From assembly GCA_002413305.1 (NCBI GenBank), contig DHWS01000173.1, positions 54,088 through 61,267 on the forward strand: DNA of 7,180 nt, written 5' to 3'. The notes beneath the pieces were generated by a model, which made no database searches, was not told the origin of the DNA, and saw only the letters and a program-made list of their open reading frames with translations. The position numbers and the translations under genes were made by a program. Positions 6,321-7,180 of this stretch are shown piece by piece. How positions within the stretch are numbered: position 1 is the stretch's first letter; each line of letters opens with the position of its first letter. The DNA comes from Actinobacteria bacterium UBA5176. Lineage in GTDB: Bacteria > Actinomycetota > UBA4738.

Positions 6321-7180
6321 GCCCGCCCCTGGCCACCTTCCGCGCGGTCGATGAGTGGGAGACCGTCGCGGTGGCACTGCTGATCGGGGTGGCGGCCATC
6401 CTCGCCGCGGCGGAGACGTCGATCACCCGGATGAGCCGGATACGCGCCTACCACCTTCGGGAGGATGGGAAGCGAGGCGCGAACGCCATGGTCCGGATCG
6501 CCGAGAACCCGGCCCCGTATCTGAACGTCGTGCTGCTGCTCACCTTGCTCGTCCAGCTGGGAGGCACCACGCTGGCCAGCGTGGTGGCGGTCCGGCAGAT
6601 GCACCGGGCGGGCGAGATCGTGGCCACCGTGGCCATGACGATCCTGCTGTTCGTCTTCGCGGAGGTCACCCCGAAGACGTTCACGGTCCTGCACACCGAC
6701 CGCGTCGGGGTCCGGCTGGCGCCGCTGATCGTGGCCATGACCCGCGCGGTCGGCCCGCTGGCCCGCGTCCTGATCTCGATGGCGAATGTGATCCTGCCGG
6801 GCAAGGGGCTCCCGCAAGGCCCGTTCGCCACGGAGGAGGACATCCGGGCCATGGCGGAGGTCGCCTCCGAGGAGGAGTCGATCGAGGAGGGCGAGAAGGA
6901 TCTCATCCATTCGATCTTCGAGTTCGGCGACACGCTCACCCGCGAGGTGATGGTCCCACGCCCTGACATGACGGCGGCTCCGGTGACGAGCGACGTGAAG
7001 GACGTGCTGGACCTGATCCTCCGGCGGGGCTACTCGCGTATCCCCGTGTTCCGGGAGAGCGTGGACGACATCGTCGGGGTGGTCTACGCGAAGGATCTGC
7101 TCCGGCATCTCCACGCCGGCAAGGGGGACGTCGCCCTCGACAAGATCATGCGCGAGCCGTACTTCGTGCCGGAGACGAAG
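6317..7180 (+). CDS. CNNM/CorC-type membrane protein with CBS domains, 3' end missing
   Basis: The first 288 residues are visible; the frame is open to the window end. A DUF21/CNNM transmembrane domain (about 14-160) has hydrophobic segments near 15-33, 66-92, 100-117 and 134-160, with family motifs AAAETSITRMSRIR (30-43) and FAEVTPKTF (114-122). An acidic linker, TEEDIRAMAEVASEEESIEEGEKDLI (172-197), leads into CBS domains starting near VMVPRPDM (211-218), with SRIPVFRESVDDIVGVVYAKDLL (240-262). Relatives are called HlyC/CorC, YrkA/MpfA or CNNM, and are linked to magnesium efflux or tolerance; the old hemolysin name is misleading. The CBS pair probably senses adenine nucleotides. It overlaps ybeY by four bases, as in other Actinomycetota, where era commonly follows. 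A C-terminal CorC/HlyC domain cannot be confirmed because the gene is cut. Confidence 0.92.
   Translation, partial: MSPPLATFRAVDEWETVAVALLIGVAAILAAAETSITRMSRIRAYHLREDGKRGANAMVRIAENPAPYLNVVLLLTLLVQLGGTTLASVVAVRQMHRAGEIVATVAMTILLFVFAEVTPKTFTVLHTDRVGVRLAPLIVAMTRAVGPLARVLISMANVILPGKGLPQGPFATEEDIRAMAEVASEEESIEEGEKDLIHSIFEFGDTLTREVMVPRPDMTAAPVTSDVKDVLDLILRRGYSRIPVFRESVDDIVGVVYAKDLLRHLHAGKGDVALDKIMREPYFVPETK

Noticed and set aside
6296..7114. A 272-codon minus-strand frame opposite the CNNM gene, and similar long minus-strand frames opposite hemW, rsmE and phoH
   Set aside because: All are shadows of well-supported plus-strand genes, with His/Arg/Asp-rich low-information translations and no start signals.

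Overview
The window is a dense, single-direction (+ strand) run of housekeeping genes from a high-GC bacterium. The order is lepA (3' end), hemW, hrcA, dnaJ, rsmE, HIT-family gene, phoH, ybeY and a CNNM/CorC-type gene cut by the window end. From general knowledge, this order, with hrcA directly followed by a dnaJ2-type gene and then rsmE, phoH, ybeY, a CBS-domain gene and usually era, is the one seen in Actinomycetota such as Mycobacterium and Streptomyces. GTG and TTG starts, four-base ATGA overlaps and strong G/C at third codon positions fit that. I cannot place the organism below phylum; a deep-branching or uncultured actinobacterial lineage, or a close neighbour, is possible.

Layout. 1-1301: the last 45 codons of lepA (elongation factor 4) overlap hemW (radical-SAM heme chaperone) by four bases. 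1302-1397: a short control region with a recognisable CIRCE operator (1361-1387) touching a -10-like element just before the hrcA ATG. 1398-4389: hrcA, dnaJ and rsmE form a heat-shock/ribosome-modification unit; dnaJ may also have its own promoter in the 54-bp gap before it, and rsmE starts four bases after the dnaJ stop. 4402-4755: a small histidine-triad protein with a candidate promoter inside the rsmE 3' end. 4756-4866: a 111-bp gap with a perfect TATAAT and a strong purine-rich ribosome binding site before phoH. 4867-7180: phoH, ybeY and the CNNM/CBS membrane protein are nearly contiguous and surely co-transcribed.

How the genes work together. HrcA represses CIRCE-bearing operons; here the operator sits before its own gene, so hrcA and the co-chaperone dnaJ should be autoregulated. 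No grpE or dnaK lies between them, so the DnaK partner must be encoded elsewhere. Several other products act on the ribosome or RNA: LepA on translating ribosomes, RsmE on 16S U1498, YbeY on 16S 3' maturation and ribosome quality control, and PhoH as a nucleic-acid-linked ATPase.

I found no mobile element, CRISPR array, tRNA, rRNA or clearly novel system. The points worth a second look are regulatory: an imperfect CIRCE arm, -10-like boxes placed for leaderless or near-leaderless mRNAs at three genes, and a three-codon mini-ORF ending on the phoH ribosome binding site.
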